Below are positions 9,636 to 18,673 of a DNA stretch of 64,000 nt, in pieces. The DNA comes from an uncultured Roseobacter sp. GTDB lineage: Bacteria > Pseudomonadota > Alphaproteobacteria > Rhodobacterales > Rhodobacteraceae. The stretch covers positions 744,001 through 808,000 of the forward strand of contig NZ_CANKYM010000001.1 in NCBI RefSeq assembly GCF_947488185.1, given 5' to 3'. The notes under the pieces were generated by a model, which saw only the letters and a program-made list of their open reading frames with translations, searched no databases and had not been told where the DNA came from. The stretch's first letter is position 1, and every line of letters begins with the position of its first letter. The translations under genes were made by a program, and so were the position numbers.

Positions 9636-10790
9636 ATGATGACCCACGATCAGAAACCCATCCCCCTTGCCGATCTGATGCGGTTTTCGCGGGCTGCCCC
9701 GTTCTGGATTTCGCTCCTGCTGGTGCCCGTGGCCTGGTTGGGTGCGCTTTACGGCGGGTGGACGGTGGCCCTGCTGCCGATTGTCACATGGTACCTGTTT
9801 TCGGCGCTTGACGCGGTTTTTGGCCATGACAAGTCGAACGCGGACCCCGATACGCCGGAACAGAGCCTGTTCTGGTATCGGGTCATCACGCTGATCTGGA
9901 CGCCGGTCCAGTTTTGCCTGCTCTTCAGCCTGATCTGGTATGTGCCGCAGGCCGACCACCTGGGCGTATTGGAACGCGTCGTGCTCTTCTTCGGTGTCGG
10001 CGTGATCACCGGCACGGTCGGGATCAACTACAGCCACGAGCTGATGCACCAGAAGAACAAGGCCGAGCGTTGGATGGCCGACATCCTGCTGGCCATGGTG
10101 CTCTATTCACACTTCCGGTCCGAGCACCTGCTGGTGCATCACCGCTACGTCGGTACCCCCAAGGACGCCGTCACCGCGCGCTACAACGAAGGGTTCCACC
10201 GGTTTTACCCCCGGGTGCTGCGCCAGTCCCTGCACTCGGCCTTTTCCGCTGAGAAGCACAGGCTTAAGCGGCGCGACTTGCCGTGGTATGATCTCGGCAA
10301 CCCGTTTTTCCGGTATTGGGGGCTGCAGCTTTTCATGCTGGTGCTGGCCCTTGGCCTCGGCGGATGGTCCGGTCTGGTGCTGTTTCTTGTACAGGCCGGT
10401 ACCGCGATCTGGCAGCTGGAACTGGTGAATTACATCGAGCACTACGGTCTGACGCGCAAACATCTGGGCGATGGCAAATACGAACACGTCAAGCCGCAGC
10501 ACTCATGGAATGCAGACTACCGGATGTCCAATTGGCTGCTCATCAACCTGCAGCGGCATTCCGACCATCACTACAAACCCGACCGGCGCTTTCCGGTGCT
10601 GCAGACCTATTCCGACATGGAAGCCCCACAACTGCCCTATGGCTATCCGATCATGACCATGGCCGCGATGGTGCCCCCGCTCTGGCGGCGCATCATGAAC
10701 CCGCGCGTGCGGCGCTGGCGGCAGATGTACTATCCGGAAATCACCGATTGGAGCACCTACAACACCGCCGCAAACCCGCACCCACGCTGA
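9636..10790 (+). CDS. alkB: Alkane 1-monooxygenase (AlkB-type, membrane di-iron)
   Basis: 384 residues with about six membrane helices. The histidine clusters of the integral-membrane di-iron hydroxylases are in order: HELMHQKNK near residue 135, EHLLVHHRYVGTP near 165, and LQRHSDHHYKP near 305, together with the AlkB-specific NYIEHYGL. The family inserts one oxygen into the terminal methyl group of medium-chain alkanes, using electrons from rubredoxin and rubredoxin reductase; neither partner is in the window. Two adjacent ATG codons (9636 and 9639) can start the gene. It is monocistronic in appearance, with mutY upstream and a response regulator downstream. Confidence 0.92.
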   Translation: MMTHDQKPIPLADLMRFSRAAPFWISLLLVPVAWLGALYGGWTVALLPIVTWYLFSALDAVFGHDKSNADPDTPEQSLFWYRVITLIWTPVQFCLLFSLIWYVPQADHLGVLERVVLFFGVGVITGTVGINYSHELMHQKNKAERWMADILLAMVLYSHFRSEHLLVHHRYVGTPKDAVTARYNEGFHRFYPRVLRQSLHSAFSAEKHRLKRRDLPWYDLGNPFFRYWGLQLFMLVLALGLGGWSGLVLFLVQAGTAIWQLELVNYIEHYGLTRKHLGDGKYEHVKPQHSWNADYRMSNWLLINLQRHSDHHYKPDRRFPVLQTYSDMEAPQLPYGYPIMTMAAMVPPLWRRIMNPRVRRWRQMYYPEITDWSTYNTAANPHPR

Positions 10791-10860
10791 AGCCGATCAC
10801 CATATCTTAAGCATTATATGGCACGAGTTGCTCTCCGGTGGATTTACGTGAGAGCTTACA

Positions 10861-11286
10861 ATGCAGCAACAAATTGCAGCAACACCGACAGGCGCCAAAA
10901 CACAAACCTGTCTGATTGTCGAAGACAGCACCTTTGACCAGGAACGGATCAAACGCATCCTCGACAAGAGCTTCAAGGGGGTGTTCGTTGCGGTTGCCGC
11001 CACAATCGAAGAGGCGCGCGAACATATGGCGCGCTATCAGACAAGCATTATCCTGCTCGATAATCATCTACCGGACGGCACCGGGGCGAACTTCGCGATA
11101 GAATTGGCCGAGAATCCGGATTTCGCCAAAATCCCGATCGTGATGGTCAGCGACTGGCCCACACCGTTCATGTTCGACAAGGCACAATCGGCGGGTGTGA
11201 TCCACGTGGTCAACAAGTCCGACTTCGGCGCCCGCTACATCCACGCGGCGCTCAACCACAAAGTGAAGCCAAGACGCTTGAATTGA
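10861..11286 (+). CDS. Single-domain response regulator (CheY-like receiver)
   Basis: 141 residues consisting of one receiver domain and no output domain. The acidic pocket is CLIVEDS, the phospho-acceptor Asp is in IILLDNHLPDGTG, the switch Ser is in VMVSDWPTP, and the conserved Lys is in VVNKSDF. It would relay a signal by protein contact. No histidine kinase lies next to it, so the partner cannot be assigned. The C-terminus KVKPRRLN is basic. A terminator-like element reading from the opposite strand lies about 150 bases downstream. Confidence 0.85.
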   Translation: MQQQIAATPTGAKTQTCLIVEDSTFDQERIKRILDKSFKGVFVAVAATIEEAREHMARYQTSIILLDNHLPDGTGANFAIELAENPDFAKIPIVMVSDWPTPFMFDKAQSAGVIHVVNKSDFGARYIHAALNHKVKPRRLN

Positions 11287-11430
11287 GGCCGGTTCAGAAG
11301 GTGGCTTTTCCGCTGACCGATGCTCTTTTCGATGTGTCAAAGCCAAACGACCACCGCCCACTTCGGTCATAGAGTGATCTTCGGCCTGTCGTTTGACCAG
11401 CTGTTTCAATTTTTGCTGATCCAGATAACG

Positions 11431-11457
11431 AAAAAACCCCGCCACATTGGGCGGGGT
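11431..11457 (-). terminator. Rho-independent terminator of ccrM (minus strand)
   Basis: Read on the minus strand, an 8-bp stem (ACCCCGCC / GGCGGGGT) with a 6-base loop is followed by a T-run of six, about 70 bases beyond the ccrM stop. Confidence 0.85.
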
Positions 11458-11528
11458 AAGGTGTGTGCCTTCAAAGGCAGCCTAGTTTAGGCCACAGGCA
11501 CCGGCGGTGTTCGTAAATCAGAGATGCG

Positions 11529-12656
<1,128 letters not shown>

Positions 12657-12676
12657 TCATTGGTTGAACACAGCAT

Positions 12677-12715
12677 GAGTCAAAGGCGATTCGCGGTCAA
12701 TTTCTTTTTTGAATC
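12677..12715. promoter_or_regulatory. Cluster of three GANTC methylation sites upstream of ccrM
   Basis: GAGTC at 12677-12681, GATTC at 12688-12692 and GAATC at 12711-12715, all within 39 bases between the rnhB stop and the ccrM start; the last overlaps the rnhB stop codon. In Caulobacter, GANTC sites in the ccrM leader make its transcription respond to methylation state; the same role here is inferred. Confidence 0.6.
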
Positions 12716-13343
12716 AAGGCTTTAAGTTTTTATCTTGATACAAGATATTGTGCACCGGCTTGAAGGTTCGTCTATGGTGTGGGGTCGGCCCAAGATTTTG
12801 AAGCGCGGACATGTGGCTTTTTGATCCATATCCCATGTTTGTCTCCCACCCATAGCCGGGATGCTGTTGCGCCAAATCCACCATCAGCTTGTCACGGGCG
12901 ATTTTTGCCACGATAGAGGCTGCCGAAATCGACAGGCATCGCGTGTCACCTTTGACCACCGGCTGCGCGGCGATGTTCATGCCGCGCGGTATCATGGACC
13001 CATCGATCAGCACATGATCCGGCACATTCGGCAGACCCGCAACGGCCCGCATCATCGCGATGTGACTTGCGCGTAAAATATTGTGTTGTTCGATCTCTTC
13101 GACAGAGGCATGGGCCACCGAGATCTCGGCGCAGTCCATCAACAGCTCCGCCAGATAGGCACGTTTCTTGATCGACAGTTGTTTAGAATCGTTCAGCCCA
13201 TCGGGAATATGCGCTGGGTCCAGCACCACGGCGGCGGCCGTCACGGGCCCCGCCAATGGCCCGCGTCCGACCTCATCCACCCCGGCGACGCGGGCTGCAC
13301 CGTCGGCATAGGCTGCGGTTTCAAAGTCAAAATCGGGTCCCAT
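12714..13343 (-). CDS. rnhB: Ribonuclease HII
   Basis: 209 residues from the ATG at 13343. The catalytic signature GVDEVGRGPLAGPV is near residues 20-33, followed by LNDSKQLSIKKR, the Asp of VLIDGS, SISAASIVAKIARD and HPGYGW. RNase HII cleaves the RNA strand of RNA-DNA hybrids and single ribonucleotides in DNA. The open frame extends to 13481 but the extra part contains no family motif. AAGGG directly precedes the chosen ATG, so the ribosome site is poorly spaced and the exact start is uncertain. The stop lies 91 bases upstream of the ccrM start on the same strand. Confidence 0.93.
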   Translation of the reverse strand: MGPDFDFETAAYADGAARVAGVDEVGRGPLAGPVTAAAVVLDPAHIPDGLNDSKQLSIKKRAYLAELLMDCAEISVAHASVEEIEQHNILRASHIAMMRAVAGLPNVPDHVLIDGSMIPRGMNIAAQPVVKGDTRCLSISAASIVAKIARDKLMVDLAQQHPGYGWETNMGYGSKSHMSALQNLGPTPHHRRTFKPVHNILYQDKNLKP

Positions 13344-13401
13344 CCCTTCTGATCCAATGATCGCGGCGAAGGTGCAACCCCGTTGTTCCAGTGACCAAAC
13401 G

Positions 13402-13430
13402 AAAAAGCGCGCTCCGATAAGGGAGCGCGC
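13402..13430 (-). terminator. Rho-independent terminator (minus strand) after the secreted basic protein gene
   Basis: A perfect 9-bp stem (GCGCGCTCC / GGAGCGCGC) with a 6-base loop; on the minus strand it runs into TTTTT. It lies about 95 bases beyond the stop of the minus-strand gene ending at 13524 and before rnhB. Confidence 0.85.
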
Positions 13431-13523
13431 AGCACTGGTTAAAAAGGGAAGGAAGCGCCCGAACGCCCCCTTCCAGGTCAAAGCCGGGTCAGGGATCCCT
13501 CCCGGCCTTGCATCGACCCGTCC

Positions 13524-14006
13524 TTATCGGCGGGCCAATTGGTATCCTTCGCGACGCAGACACCGCGCCTCATACCCACGCCGGTTGCGGTCGTCCCCGC
13601 GCAAGCGGATCGCACAGGCCTGTGGCAACCGGTTCACGTATTTGTAGTTCCGCTCCAGGCAGCGTTTGCCAAAGTAGCGCACGCGCCCCTGCCGCGTTTC
13701 TGCAGTGCGCAGACAATCACCAGGCAGCAGCCGACGGTTCTTGGCGCGGTGCGGCAGCGGGCGGGGAGCAAGATCGTAGACCTTTTTTTGCTTGTGATAG
13801 ACGGGCGCTTTGTGGGCGTTCCGCGTGGCGTTGTACTGCTCGCGTTTACGCTCGTTCCGATCATGGATCACCTTGCCGACAATCGCGATGCCTGCGATAG
13901 CCGCCAGTGCCCGCAAGACATCTTCATCTGCACGTGCAGGCGCATTGCCGAAAGCGGTGACCGCAATAGCAGCGGCGGCAATGGTGGTGATGAATTTGCG
14001 GTGCAT
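13524..14006 (-). CDS. Secreted, strongly basic cysteine-containing protein of unknown function
   Basis: 160 residues. A signal peptide is evident (MHRKFITTIAAAAIAVTAFG, cleavage near NAPARA-DE). A short hydrophobic stretch (LAAIAGIAIVGKVI) follows, then a highly basic region ending with four cysteines (GDCLRTAET, GKRCLERNYKYV, QACAIRL, ARCLRREGY), suggesting two disulfides in the periplasm. Arg/Lys content is very high in the second half. AAAGGAA lies 8 bases before the start. Similar proteins are common as hypotheticals in Rhodobacteraceae; I do not recognise a named domain. Confidence 0.75.
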   Translation of the reverse strand: MHRKFITTIAAAAIAVTAFGNAPARADEDVLRALAAIAGIAIVGKVIHDRNERKREQYNATRNAHKAPVYHKQKKVYDLAPRPLPHRAKNRRLLPGDCLRTAETRQGRVRYFGKRCLERNYKYVNRLPQACAIRLRGDDRNRRGYEARCLRREGYQLARR

Positions 14007-14179
14007 GGGGCATTTCCTTTTCTTGATCTTGTGACCCCTCGCACAGCAAGCGGCCTTGTGGGATCAATCTGGGTCACCCCCTGCCAGACAGGCAATATCA
14101 ACGCCCCGTTATCCGATAACACGCGTCCTAAGGCCCTTTTGTTATTGAATATCCTGCATGCGGCGCGCAGGATCGGACC

Positions 14180-14467
14180 ATGAAACACACAGCCCTCATT
14201 GCGGGCCTTGTCGCGGCGCTTGTCCTTGCCCAACCGGGTCATACGGCCGAATGCTATGCCGACTACAAGGCCAAACAGGACAACCCCTTGCGACTGCACT
14301 ATGGGGTGGCGCAAATTTCGCAGTGCTCTAAAGGAGCAGCGAAGGCAGAGCTTTCCGCACGGCTTGCCGACCAGGGCTGGACCCTGCTGAACATCGTCTC
14401 CGTCTTTGATGAAAGCGGGCTGGCAGAAAGGAAACAGAGTGCAGGATCCAACTTCCTCCGCTTCTGA
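14180..14467 (+). CDS. Small secreted protein of unknown function
   Basis: 95 residues with a signal peptide (MKHTALIAGLVAALVLAQPG, cleavage near HTA-EC). The mature part is about 72 residues with two cysteines (ECYADYKAKQ and ISQCSKGAA), consistent with one disulfide. The 3' end overlaps the start of the next gene by 29 bases, so the two are probably co-translated. No domain recognised. Confidence 0.7.
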   Translation: MKHTALIAGLVAALVLAQPGHTAECYADYKAKQDNPLRLHYGVAQISQCSKGAAKAELSARLADQGWTLLNIVSVFDESGLAERKQSAGSNFLRF

Positions 14468-15143
14468 AATGCGCCGCTCGGGGGGGCGGATCGTGGTCAT
14501 CGGGATCACCGCGATTGTGCTGATCCTGCTGATCACCGCCGTTCTTCTGTTCTGGGCGCTGCCTGATGCCAATGCCTTCAATGCACGGGTCGAGCAGCTC
14601 TTTATCGAGAACAACGATCTGACAGCGCAGGCCGAGGTCAAGCTTCTGGAAATCCTCGCACAGTCGGGCACCGCGTTTTCGGACACCTTGATGAGCTACC
14701 GCGTGGTGATTTTCGTGCTGCTCCTCTTTGCCACGGCACTGCTCATTGCCGCATTGGTCTTTCTGGTCATGCTGGTCAGTTTCAACCGCCGCGTGGCACA
14801 GATTGAACGGGCGGGCATTCAGGTCAATTCTCTCCTGATCAGTCGCGAGGAGAACACCGTCTACCTCAACAACCTCGGCTTCAAGCTGACCGATGCAGCG
14901 ATGGAAACCATGTCGGTGCTGGCCGAGGCGCGGATGGATGACGACGTCCTGTCGGGCTCGGAAATCGAAGGCATGATCTCGGGCCGCAGCGCCACCGACT
15001 GTGAAGAGGCTGCTGGGGCCACGCGGATCAAGCGGTTGCGCGACACCTTGGGCAACCAGATTGTGGCGGAACTTCTGGTCAAGAACATCGCGCGTCGCGG
15101 CTATATGCTGGCCATCGACAAGGACGTTATCAAAGTGATCTGA
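14439..15143 (+). CDS. Two-helix membrane protein with a cytoplasmic winged-helix (OmpR/PhoB-like) C-terminus
   Basis: 234 residues if translation begins at the GTG at 14439, which has AAAGGAAA at the right distance; the longer open frame from 14406 lacks this. Two membrane helices are visible (VVIGITAIVLILLITAVLLF near 18-40 and VVIFVLLLFATALLIAALVF near 88-112) with a short helical loop between. The C-terminal 90 residues have the layout of an OmpR/PhoB-type winged helix: a recognition-helix-like TRIKRLRDTLGN and the wing-like NIARRGYMLAI. This suggests a membrane-tethered regulator, with the order of parts opposite to ToxR. Targets are unknown. It overlaps the upstream secreted protein gene. 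Confidence 0.65.
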   Translation: MQDPTSSASEMRRSGGRIVVIGITAIVLILLITAVLLFWALPDANAFNARVEQLFIENNDLTAQAEVKLLEILAQSGTAFSDTLMSYRVVIFVLLLFATALLIAALVFLVMLVSFNRRVAQIERAGIQVNSLLISREENTVYLNNLGFKLTDAAMETMSVLAEARMDDDVLSGSEIEGMISGRSATDCEEAAGATRIKRLRDTLGNQIVAELLVKNIARRGYMLAIDKDVIKVI

Positions 15144-15178
15144 CGCCTGCGCGCTGGGATGGTCGCGCAACATCAGGA

Positions 15179-15207
15179 TTGACTGCCAGGATTTTGTACA
15201 CTCTACT
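15179..15207 (+). promoter_or_regulatory. Possible sigma-70-type promoter of the ART-like effector gene
   Basis: TTGACT (15179-15184, 5 of 6 to consensus), a 17-base spacer and TCTACT (15202-15207, 4 of 6). The ATG of the next gene is 31 bases downstream. It gives that gene its own transcription start. Confidence 0.4.
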
Positions 15208-15237
15208 TTGGCGCGAACGTTTTTGCGCGGTGAACAG

Positions 15238-16674
15238 ATGCTCCATCGTAAAACCCAGCAGACAGACCCGGCAAAACAACGGGCGCACTCCAAGGCATCA
15301 CAGGCTCCTGCATCGGCACCCTCAAACCAAGGTCATCTTCTGCGGCTTCAGGCCAAGGCAGATGGATCAGCGGTTGTTCAACGCCTGCACAAGGTGATCC
15401 AGCGAATCAAATATGTGCGTATCGGGCCGCCGGAGACTGGTACCGTTCGGCAAGTGGATGACGCGCATAAACTGAAGAAAAGCAGAAACCCCAGGGTAAA
15501 AGAATACGCCTCGAACGAGGCGGAGTATATCGAGTATCTGTCCCGCCAAAGAGCAGCTGGCAAGCTGGGTATTGATCATGCATTTTATGACCAAGCAGAG
15601 GCCAGGTTTGGCGAAAAGGAAGAGGAACGTAATCGCGCTGCGATCAGAGACATTGTTCCAAAGGCCGAACTAAGCAAACAGATGCGCGCTCCACGCATTA
15701 TTGGTGTTTCACCGGATGACAAAGCCAAGGTTGGCAATATGATTTTCCGGGGCATGAGTCCTAACAATATCAAGAACTTCGAAGCATCTCAGCATGGCGG
15801 CGAGGGTGCGCCACCGGTGTTCATCGCCGAGAATCCGACAGGTCGCGCATCAGCGACGGATCATATTGAAAAAGACGATCGACAGTCGCCTTACCTGTCA
15901 TTCGAAGCGGGTGGCGTTGCGATCAGTGCCGGGAAGTATGCGCTTAAGCCCGTCTCGGCGAACAACACCCTTGTTGATGTGAGTTACGAGGAGGGACACT
16001 TGAAGTCAGATACACCCTCCTATCGGGCGAGCGGTCCTTCACGCAATGAGCATCACCGCGCTGGTATGGTCGCGGGTGTTTCTGCGACAGACGATCTGCA
16101 TCCGGAGGATTACTCCACCGAAACCTACGCGAAAAAACTGCACAGAGAAGATGCACGGAAAAAGGCGATCGCCGACAAGGAAATTCTGATCAAGGCCGGG
16201 GCCAAGGGAATTGCGGCGGAGGATGTACCTTTCATCGCGTTGGTCGAACAGGTCAGCGAAGACTACTATCTCGCCAACGCCTCCAACCAAACACCGTCAC
16301 AGGCTCTGGGATATTACAAGCCGCATGGCGAGCTAGATCGAACCGTTTACTACCGTCTCTATATCCCCACGGATTATGCGAAGAGTTTCGTATTCGACAT
16401 CGCGGCGCACCAACAGCGGCATCCAGAAGATCTCCGTCCTGAAATGGGCGCGATTGATCCGCTGCACGCGCCGCTGCCACCCGCGCGCAGGCCCGCAGCA
16501 GCCGCCGCGCCAGTACGCAACGGCGGTGCCGAGGACCGGCGCCGGGACACCCGGACGGTTGCCCGCCCTGCGCCGACATCAGCCTGGGACACTGCTCTGC
16601 CCGGCACCAGCGCGGCGGCCTCCTCCTCTGGCGAGGCAGACACACGCGGCGGCAAAATGGAGGAAGTGGACTGA
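15238..16674 (+). CDS. Candidate ADP-ribosyltransferase-like effector with an eCIS-cargo-like N-terminus
   Basis: 478 residues; I do not recognise the whole protein. Three regions are seen. Residues 1-60 are polar and contain LLRLQAKADGSAVVQR followed by KVIQR, which resembles the LQxMADxS/VVQR segments in cargo proteins of extracellular contractile injection systems. Residues 160-335 carry the three marks of an R-S-E ADP-ribosyltransferase fold: IFRGMS (Arg171), SPYLSFEAGG (Ser217/Ser221) and DKEILIKAG (Glu315). Residues 410-478 are a Pro/Ala-rich disordered tail. There is no signal peptide or membrane helix. Base composition is visibly less GC-rich than the neighbours. It has a promoter of its own and no immunity gene is obvious. 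The start could also be the TTG at 15208. Confidence 0.55.
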   Translation: MLHRKTQQTDPAKQRAHSKASQAPASAPSNQGHLLRLQAKADGSAVVQRLHKVIQRIKYVRIGPPETGTVRQVDDAHKLKKSRNPRVKEYASNEAEYIEYLSRQRAAGKLGIDHAFYDQAEARFGEKEEERNRAAIRDIVPKAELSKQMRAPRIIGVSPDDKAKVGNMIFRGMSPNNIKNFEASQHGGEGAPPVFIAENPTGRASATDHIEKDDRQSPYLSFEAGGVAISAGKYALKPVSANNTLVDVSYEEGHLKSDTPSYRASGPSRNEHHRAGMVAGVSATDDLHPEDYSTETYAKKLHREDARKKAIADKEILIKAGAKGIAAEDVPFIALVEQVSEDYYLANASNQTPSQALGYYKPHGELDRTVYYRLYIPTDYAKSFVFDIAAHQQRHPEDLRPEMGAIDPLHAPLPPARRPAAAAAPVRNGGAEDRRRDTRTVARPAPTSAWDTALPGTSAAASSSGEADTRGGKMEEVD

Positions 16675-16745
16675 AAGTCCACTCTGGCCAAGGATGCAAG
16701 AACAGGTCACCTTGCGCCTGAATCACGCGACCAAAGGACCCGACC

Positions 16746-17522
16746 ATGCCCGCTCCCACAAACACCTTCAAGCAAGCCCTTCTGGATGGCGAAACCCTTT
16801 TCGGATGCTGGATGAGCATGGCTGAAAGCTACACGGCCGAGATTCTCAGCGGTGCTGGCTTTGACTGGTTGCTGATCGACGGGGAGCATTCGCCGAACGA
16901 CATCCGGTCGATCCGTGACCAGATGGTCGCCCTCAAAGGCAGCGCCAGCCATCCGGTTGTGCGTGTCCCGATTGGGGAGACATGGATCATAAAACAAGTG
17001 CTTGATGTCGGTGCGCAGACCGTTCTGGTTCCCATGGTGGAGACGGCCGAGCAGGCGCGGGAGCTTGTGCGCGCGTGTCATTATCCACCACATGGTACAC
17101 GGGGCGTGGGCTACGCGGTGGGCCGTGTGTCGGACTTCGGGCAGATGGGCAACTACGGCCCTACAGCGGACGCCCAGATTTGCCTTCTGGTTCAGGTGGA
17201 GAACAAGACCGGCCTTGATAACCTCGATGAGATTCTTGCTGTCGAAGGTGTAGATGGCGTTTTCATTGGCCCGGCAGACCTTTCGGCCAGCCTGGGGTAT
17301 CTTGGCCAGACCATGCACCCGGATATGCAGGCCACGATCACAGGCGCGCTCAAACGGATCAGCGACAGCGGCAAGGCGGCGGGCATTCTGACGCCTGACG
17401 ACGGCATGATCCAGTCGTCTCTGGACGCCGGCGCGCGCTTTGTTGCGGTGGCGATGGATATTGCGCTGCTGCTGAACTCTGCCAAGGCCGTTTCGGCAAA
17501 ATGGAAAGACAAGACCTCCTGA
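16746..17522 (+). CDS. HpaI/HpcH-family class II aldolase
   Basis: 258 residues of the pyruvate-dependent, metal-using TIM-barrel aldolases (4-hydroxy-2-oxoheptanedioate and related aldolases). Conserved elements: FDWLLIDGEHSPND with the catalytic His, HPVVRVPIGE, VLVPMVETAEQ, GVGYAVGR, LLVQVENKTGLDN with the metal Glu, and FIGPADLSASLG with the metal Asp. The true substrate is uncertain, since relatives act on 2-keto-3-deoxy sugar acids and on aromatic breakdown intermediates; none of the homoprotocatechuate genes is nearby. The neighbour asd starts 70 bases downstream with its own ribosome site. Confidence 0.85.
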   Translation: MPAPTNTFKQALLDGETLFGCWMSMAESYTAEILSGAGFDWLLIDGEHSPNDIRSIRDQMVALKGSASHPVVRVPIGETWIIKQVLDVGAQTVLVPMVETAEQARELVRACHYPPHGTRGVGYAVGRVSDFGQMGNYGPTADAQICLLVQVENKTGLDNLDEILAVEGVDGVFIGPADLSASLGYLGQTMHPDMQATITGALKRISDSGKAAGILTPDDGMIQSSLDAGARFVAVAMDIALLLNSAKAVSAKWKDKTS

Positions 17523-17591
17523 GCCTCTTTCCCTTAAGACACAAGGGGTATAAGAGGCGCGGACCATCACTTGAACATTGGAGTAAAAAAG

Positions 17592-18614
17592 ATGGGTTAC
17601 CGCGTCGTTGTTGCGGGCGCCACAGGTAATGTGGGCCGCGAAATGCTGAACATCCTTTCCGAACGCCACTTCCCGGTGGACGAGCTTACGGTGCTTGCCT
17701 CGCGCAAGTCGCTGGGCACGGAAGTGAGCTTTGGCGACACGACGCTCAAGACCAAGGATCTGGATACCTTCGATTTCACTGGCTGGGACATCGCGCTCTT
17801 TGCGGTGGGGTCCGAGGCGACCAAGAAATACGCGCCAGCCGCGGCCAAGGCGGGCTGTGTCGTGATCGATAACTCCTCGCTCTACCGTTACGACCCGGAT
17901 GTGCCGTTGATCGTGCCAGAGGTGAACCCGGACGCCATCGAGGGCTATGCGAAGAAGAACATTGTCGCCAACCCCAACTGCTCGACCGCGCAGATGGTCG
18001 TGGCGCTGAAGCCGCTGCACGACCGCGCGACGATCAAACGCGTTGTGGTCTCGACCTACCAGTCGGTGTCGGGTGCAGGAAAGGAAGGGGCGGACGAGCT
18101 CTGGGATCAGACCAAGTCGATCTACAACCCGACCGATGACAAACCGCCGAAGAAATTTCAAAAGCAGATCGCCTTCAACGTGATCCCGCAAATCGACGTC
18201 TTCATGGATGGGGGCGACACGAAAGAAGAGTGGAAGATGATGGTCGAGACGAAGAAGATCGTCGATCCCGCCATCAAGGTCACGGCCACCTGCGTGCGTG
18301 TCCCGGTCTTTGTCGGCCACTCGGAATCGGTAAACGTCGAGTTCGAAGACCATCTGGACGAGGATGAGGCGCGCGAGATTCTACGTGAGGCACCCGGCGT
18401 CATGGTGATCGATAAGCGCGAAGATGGTGGCTACGTGACGCCGGTTGAGTGCGTCGGCGATTTCGCCACTTTCGTCAGCCGCATCCGGCAGGACAGTACC
18501 ATCGACAACGGGCTGAACTTTTGGTGCGTGTCCGACAACCTGCGCAAAGGGGCCGCTCTCAACGCCGTGCAGATCGCGGAATTGCTGGGAAATCGCATCC
18601 TGAAAAAGGGCTGA
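17592..18614 (+). CDS. asd: Aspartate-semialdehyde dehydrogenase
   Basis: 340 residues, the usual length. It reduces aspartyl phosphate to aspartate semialdehyde for Lys, Thr, Met and diaminopimelate synthesis. The Rossmann motif VVVAGATGNVGREML opens the protein, the catalytic Cys is in VANPNCSTAQMV near residue 131, and VVSTYQSVSGAGKEG and CVRVPVFVGHSESV follow. I chose ATG 17592 (GGAG about ten bases upstream) over the in-frame ATG at 17571. A strong terminator follows. Expected to be essential. Confidence 0.95.
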   Translation: MGYRVVVAGATGNVGREMLNILSERHFPVDELTVLASRKSLGTEVSFGDTTLKTKDLDTFDFTGWDIALFAVGSEATKKYAPAAAKAGCVVIDNSSLYRYDPDVPLIVPEVNPDAIEGYAKKNIVANPNCSTAQMVVALKPLHDRATIKRVVVSTYQSVSGAGKEGADELWDQTKSIYNPTDDKPPKKFQKQIAFNVIPQIDVFMDGGDTKEEWKMMVETKKIVDPAIKVTATCVRVPVFVGHSESVNVEFEDHLDEDEAREILREAPGVMVIDKREDGGYVTPVECVGDFATFVSRIRQDSTIDNGLNFWCVSDNLRKGAALNAVQIAELLGNRILKKG

Positions 18615-18636
18615 GCCCGCTCACTATCAAATCACA

Positions 18637-18670
18637 ACGCCCCGCCCGCGCACCGCAGGCGGGGCGTTTT
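18637..18670 (+). terminator. Rho-independent terminator after asd
   Basis: A perfect 10-bp stem (ACGCCCCGCC / GGCGGGGCGT), 11-base loop and TTTT tail, 23 bases after the asd stop. The convergent gene ends 4 bases beyond it, so it may also act on that strand. Confidence 0.85.
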
Positions 18671-18673
18671 CGT

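Noticed and set aside
11068..11445. Minus-strand open frame opposite the response regulator
   Set aside because: Mostly antisense to the receiver domain; no ribosome site or domain.
16707..18353. Minus-strand open frame (548 codons) opposite hpaI and asd
   Set aside because: Antisense shadow across two clearly conserved genes with intact motifs.
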